Below are positions 59,673 through 63,195 of a stretch of 63,195 nt of DNA, piece by piece. This DNA comes from an uncultured Enterobacteriaceae bacterium (GTDB lineage Bacteria; Pseudomonadota; Gammaproteobacteria; Enterobacterales; Enterobacteriaceae). Location: NCBI GenBank assembly GCA_945271245.1, contig CALYPF010000002.1, positions 1-63,195 on the forward strand, given 5' to 3'. The notes below the pieces were generated by a model. That model was not told where the DNA came from. It was given only the letters and a program-made list of their open reading frames with translations, and made no database searches. The translations under genes and the position numbers were made by a program. Numbering within the stretch: the stretch's first letter is position 1; every line of letters begins with the position of its first letter.

Positions 59673-60218
59673 TCAGCAAACTATGGGGACAAGTAACGAT
59701 AAGAAAAGTGCCAGCGTGGGGGCGAGTATTATTCGCTGTGCTGTTCCTGGTTTTTCAAGGATAACCTCTCCGGTGAGGTTTGATAGAGACACGATTTCCA
59801 TATCATCTTCCGTTGTCGCAAGGAAGACCGTCGGCGTTTGTTTCAAACGACGCTGCATTACTAAATGCCCAATCAGGTTTTCCTGCACCCGTCGGAAATC
59901 ATCTTCACTCCATGTCTGCAGCAGCGTAATCGCCCGTCCGTCCAGGCTGACCTGCATATCGCCGGCAAACTGAGTAGAGTAAAAATTCTGCGCATCCTCC
60001 TGAAGCTGGATATCAATAGCGCGCTCTACCGCATCAAGGCCTGGCCGTATTGAAAAAGGCTGAGGCAGCCAGAATACGCCGCGCTCATCCTGGCTTACTG
60101 TACACGGTGAAGGTATGCCAAGCAGCGCTTCACTATAAGGACCGCATCCATTATGGCGACGCCATGCGTCACAGTAACGCTCAGTTAAATCGGACAATGC
60201 CCGCTGCGTATCGTTCAA
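59673..60218 (-). CDS. syd: Syd, SecY-interacting protein
   Basis: Cytoplasmic-membrane-associated protein that binds SecY. The start is TTG at 60218 (AGGAGAGAG just upstream), which gives 181 residues, exactly the E. coli length; in-frame extension to 60257 has no support. The conserved core YSTQFAGDMQ, LLQTWSEDDFRRVQENLIGHLV is present. The C-terminus is more hydrophobic than in E. coli. Confidence 0.93.
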   Translation of the reverse strand: MNDTQRALSDLTERYCDAWRRHNGCGPYSEALLGIPSPCTVSQDERGVFWLPQPFSIRPGLDAVERAIDIQLQEDAQNFYSTQFAGDMQVSLDGRAITLLQTWSEDDFRRVQENLIGHLVMQRRLKQTPTVFLATTEDDMEIVSLSNLTGEVILEKPGTAQRIILAPTLALFLSLLVPIVC

Positions 60219-60283
60219 TTTCTCTCTCCTGACCGGGTAAGCTACACTACGCGCCAAGTGTACCCGCTTTTATAAGGTGAAAC

Positions 60284-61132
60284 ATGGCCGAATATGATAA
60301 CCATCTGACTCTGAATTCTCTGACGCTCGGAAAGCACACCGAGTATCGCGATATTTATGATGCGACGCTGTTACAGGCAGTCCCACGAGCCTTAAACCGC
60401 GATCCGCTGGGATTGCAAGCCAATAGTCTGCCATTTCACGGCGCGGACATCTGGACGCTGTATGAACTTTCCTGGCTCAATACGCACGGTCTGCCGCAGG
60501 TCGCCATTGGTCACATTGAACTTTGCGCCGATAGTCAGAATTTGATTGAGTCTAAAAGTTTCAAGCTTTATTTGAATAGCTTTAATCAGACGCGCTTCGC
60601 AAACTGGGAAGAGGTGCAAATCGCGCTGGAGCGTGATTTACAGGCCTGCGCACAGGGCGAGGTACGCGTTACGCTACAGCGATTACAGGATATTGAGGGA
60701 AGCCCGCTGGCCGCTTTTGCTGGCGAAATTATCGACGATCGGCCAGTCACAATCGACGATTATACCTTTAATGCCGACCATCTCTCCGGAGCCGGCGACA
60801 ACCGCTTGATTGTTAATGAAACGCTTGTGAGCCACCTATTGAAATCAAACTGTTTGATAACACATCAGCCCGACTGGGGTTCGGTTCAAATACAGTATCG
60901 CGGCCCGCGCATTGACAGGGAAAAGCTGCTCCGCTATTTGGTTTCTTTCCGCCATCACAATGAGTTTCATGAACAGTGCGTCGAGCGTATCTTTATGGAT
61001 ATTCAGCGTTTTTGTAACCCGGAATCGCTCAGCGTTTATGCACGCTACACGCGTCGCGGCGGGCTGGATATCAACCCCTGGCGTAGTAATACCGACTTTA
61101 CCCCGGCGCCCGGCAGGCTGCCCCGACAGTAA
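60284..61132 (+). CDS. queF: NADPH-dependent 7-cyano-7-deazaguanine reductase
   Basis: Reduces preQ0 to preQ1 in queuosine synthesis. Bimodular QueF of 282 aa. The NADPH motif [17 protein letters not shown] is in the N-terminal half. The catalytic Cys is in [17 protein letters not shown] and [13 protein letters not shown] follows. It is divergent from syd. Confidence 0.97.
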   Translation: MAEYDNHLTLNSLTLGKHTEYRDIYDATLLQAVPRALNRDPLGLQANSLPFHGADIWTLYELSWLNTHGLPQVAIGHIELCADSQNLIESKSFKLYLNSFNQTRFANWEEVQIALERDLQACAQGEVRVTLQRLQDIEGSPLAAFAGEIIDDRPVTIDDYTFNADHLSGAGDNRLIVNETLVSHLLKSNCLITHQPDWGSVQIQYRGPRIDREKLLRYLVSFRHHNEFHEQCVERIFMDIQRFCNPESLSVYARYTRRGGLDINPWRSNTDFTPAPGRLPRQ

Positions 61133-61230
61133 CAATGTGCCATTTTTTAAAGCAGCAGGTTGTTAAATAAGGCTACGCGAAGCTATTGTAACTCCAGCGG
61201 GCGCGCATTTTCGCCCCATAAGGAGTCTAC

Positions 61231-62595
61231 TTGATTACACATATCAGCCCTCTTGGTTCCATGGATATGCTATCGCAGCTGGAAGTCGATATGCTCAAGC
61301 GCACCGCCAGCAGCGATCTGTACCAACTGTTTCGCAACTGTTCTCTCGCCGTTCTAAATTCCGGCAGCCAGACCGATAGCAGTAAAGAGCTGCTATCGCG
61401 TTTTAAAGACTTTGATATTAACGTGCTGCGTCGTGAACGCGGGGTAAAACTGGAGCTGATTAATCCTCCGGAGAAAGCCTTCGTTGACGGGCGCATCATC
61501 CGCTCGCTCCAGGCTAACCTGTTCGCCGTACTGCGTGACATTTTGTTTGTTAACGGTCAGATTTCATCCGCAGGGCATTATCAGCATCTGAATCTGGAAA
61601 ACAGCATTCATATCACCAATTTAGTGTTTGCCATTATGCGCAATGCGCGCGCGCTTCACGTAGGCGAGGCTCCGAATATGGTGGTCTGTTGGGGCGGACA
61701 CTCCATTAACGAACACGAATATTTATACGCTCGCCGCGTGGGAAATGAACTTGGTCTGCGCGAGCTAAATATTTGTACCGGCTGCGGCCCCGGCGCGATG
61801 GAAGCGCCAATGAAGGGCGCCGCCGTTGGCCATGCTCAGCAACGCTACAAAGACGGACGTTTTATCGGGATGACAGAACCGTCGATTATCGCCGCCGAGC
61901 CGCCTAATCCACTGGTTAATGAATTAATCATCATGCCTGATATCGAGAAACGCCTTGAGGCGTTTGTCCGCGTCGCCCACGGCATTATTATCTTCCCGGG
62001 AGGGGTTGGTACCGCGGAAGAACTGCTTTATCTGCTGGGGATTTTAATGAACCCACATAACCAACATCAGGTATTACCGCTGATCCTCACTGGCCCTGAA
62101 GAAAGCGCCGATTACTTCCGCGTGCTGGATGAATTTGTGGTGAATACTCTTGGCGAGCAGGCCCGGCGCCACTACGAAATTATTATCGACGATCCGGAAA
62201 GCGTGGCGCGTAAAATGAAGAAAGCGATGCCACAGGTGAAAGAGAACCGTCGCGAAACCGGAGATGCCTACGGTTTTAACTGGTCGCTACGTATTGCGCC
62301 GGAACTGCAGATGCCGTTCCTTCCAACGCATGAAAATATGGCGAATCTTAACCTTTACCCAGACAGACCTGCAGAAGAGCTGGCAGCCGACCTGCGCCGA
62401 GCGTTTTCGGGCATCGTGGCAGGCAACGTTAAAGAAGTGGGCATCCACGCCATTGAGCAGTTCGGCCCGTATAAAATTCACGGAGATGCGCGTTTAATGC
62501 AACGCATGGACGATCTACTGCAGGGCTTTGTCGCTCAGCATCGTATGAAACTCCCCGGTAGCGCCTATATTCCCTGCTACGAAATTTGTACCTAA
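61231..62595 (+). CDS. ppnN: pyrimidine/purine nucleotide 5'-monophosphate nucleosidase PpnN
   Basis: Cleaves nucleoside monophosphates at the glycosidic bond; in E. coli it is activated by (p)ppGpp. 454 residues from a TTG start (61231, AAGGAG 8 nt upstream), the same N-terminus and length as E. coli YgdH. The LOG-family motif [16 protein letters not shown] and [14 protein letters not shown] are visible. A GC-rich hairpin at 62610-62631 follows. Confidence 0.96.
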   Translation: MITHISPLGSMDMLSQLEVDMLKRTASSDLYQLFRNCSLAVLNSGSQTDSSKELLSRFKDFDINVLRRERGVKLELINPPEKAFVDGRIIRSLQANLFAVLRDILFVNGQISSAGHYQHLNLENSIHITNLVFAIMRNARALHVGEAPNMVVCWGGHSINEHEYLYARRVGNELGLRELNICTGCGPGAMEAPMKGAAVGHAQQRYKDGRFIGMTEPSIIAAEPPNPLVNELIIMPDIEKRLEAFVRVAHGIIIFPGGVGTAEELLYLLGILMNPHNQHQVLPLILTGPEESADYFRVLDEFVVNTLGEQARRHYEIIIDDPESVARKMKKAMPQVKENRRETGDAYGFNWSLRIAPELQMPFLPTHENMANLNLYPDRPAEELAADLRRAFSGIVAGNVKEVGIHAIEQFGPYKIHGDARLMQRMDDLLQGFVAQHRMKLPGSAYIPCYEICT

Positions 62596-63136
62596 TTGAT
62601 ATTTCGTCAGCGGCTCCTCCGACGGGGCCGCATTTCACATTTATGCTGACTTCCACGCCCTGCGCCAGTATTTTCCTCCACCAGGCGAACAGGGTTACAC
62701 AACAGGTAACCTCCTCTTCAGAGCGTACTTTTTTGTAAAGAAGCGTCATTTCATATCAAAATGTATAAAATATGCGTATTTACCTCTTTTCTCTTTCAAT
62801 ACCATATTTTCACATAATTACTCTACTAAATCGCATACACTGCGCGTTTTCAGCGGGTTAAATACAATAAATAATTATGTGTAAGAGCTATTTTCTGAGA
62901 GAAGGGGAACAAATTTAGAACAAAATACCAACAATCACGGGGTAAAAGGTATATTAAAGCATTTGAGATCGAGATCACTGATAGTTTTACGACGAGTCGG
63001 TATCTTTCCGCCCGTTAATAGTTACGGGTAAAAATTACAATAATCCCGCTTAACGCAGCATTTCATTTTATGGTCACGCATATTTTTACTGTGATTAACT
63101 AATACCAGGTAATATTCGCTCTTCTGGAGAACGACA
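62596..63136. other. intergenic region upstream of sdaC
   Basis: 541 nt without a gene. A hairpin GCGGCTCC...GGGGCCGC (62610-62631) follows ppnN but has only a short T-tract. The stretch 62750-62900 is AT-rich and should contain the sdaC promoter. No perfect CRP palindrome is seen. Confidence 0.4.
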
Positions 63137-63195
63137 ATGGATACTGTTACCAACGGTGCAAAACTGATCCACCCCAGCGGTTGAAAACTGATCCA
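63137..63195 (+). pseudogene. sdaC: start of sdaC (serine transporter), apparently interrupted after a few codons
   Basis: By synteny the gene after ppnN is sdaC. An ATG at 63137 with CTGGAG upstream begins MDTVTN, similar in style to the SdaC N-terminus. It then runs into GAKLIHPSG and a TGA at 63182-63184, unlike any SdaC I know. The window ends 11 bases later. The interruption coincides with repeat sequences described in the next feature. Confidence 0.45.
63156..63195. mobile_element. possible insertion-sequence end (IS21-like terminal repeats)
   Basis: Two copies of AAAACTGATCCA (63160-63171 and 63184-63195) lie 24 bp apart, immediately after the first sdaC codons. Short direct repeats of this style occur at the ends of IS21-family elements. 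No transposase is in view because the window stops. Confidence 0.4.

Overview
The window is a chromosomal segment of an enterobacterium (Enterobacterales, close to Escherichia/Salmonella/Enterobacter). Gene order follows the E. coli backbone from rpoS to sdaC almost gene for gene, and protein lengths match E. coli orthologues closely. The genus is not fixed. CRISPR repeat sequence, divergent Cse1/Cse2/Cas5 proteins and divergent cas3 orientation argue against E. coli itself.

Layout. 0.3-10.2 kb, minus strand: rpoS-nlpD-pcm-surE-truD-ispF-ispD-ftsB-ygbE and the sulfate-activation operon cysDNC. 10.5-26.3 kb: iap, then a type I-E CRISPR-Cas locus in the usual place between cysDNC and cysJIH. 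It holds array 1 (10 repeats, decayed, no convincing leader), cas2-cas1-cas6e-cas5e-cas7e-cse2-cse1 on the minus strand, a vestigial two-repeat mini-array, divergent cas3, three tandem DUF1120-type exported proteins, and array 2 (14 near-perfect repeats with an AT-rich leader). 26.5-30.8 kb: cysH-cysI-cysJ. 31.4-43.6 kb: a DoxX gene, queD and the uncharacterised ygcNOP / ygcQRSUW / yqcE-ygcE cluster. This looks like a catabolic pathway: sugar-type kinase, SDR, flavoprotein oxidase, ETF and ETF-dehydrogenase, two MFS transporters and a GlpP-like antiterminator. 43.6-63.2 kb: queE, eno, pyrG, mazG, relA, rlmD, barA, a glycerate kinase, yqcA-truC-yqcC, two csrB sRNA genes, syd, queF, ppnN and the first codons of sdaC.

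Main observations. (1) The global regulatory RNA gene csrB is present as two tandem copies between yqcC and syd. Transcribed regions are nearly identical, upstream regions have diverged, and each copy keeps an 18-bp UvrY-type palindrome about 180 bp upstream of its predicted start; barA, the sensor acting through UvrY, lies in the same window. (2) The divergent ygcW and yqcE genes each carry a complete intrinsic terminator in the leader just before the start codon. Two CRP-like sites lie between them and a GlpP-family antiterminator (YgcP) is encoded in the same cluster, which suggests antitermination control. (3) The type I-E effector genes are damaged: cse2 is frameshifted in a C9 tract and cas3 by one missing base, while cas1/cas2 are intact and array 2 looks recently active. 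(4) A degenerate two-repeat CRISPR remnant lies in the cse1-cas3 intergenic region. (5) Lesions recur elsewhere: an amber codon in ygcS, a TGA at codon 6 of the DoxX gene, ACG where cysH should start, and mobile-element-like repeats right after the sdaC start. Either this lineage is losing genes or the assembly contains errors; raw reads would decide.
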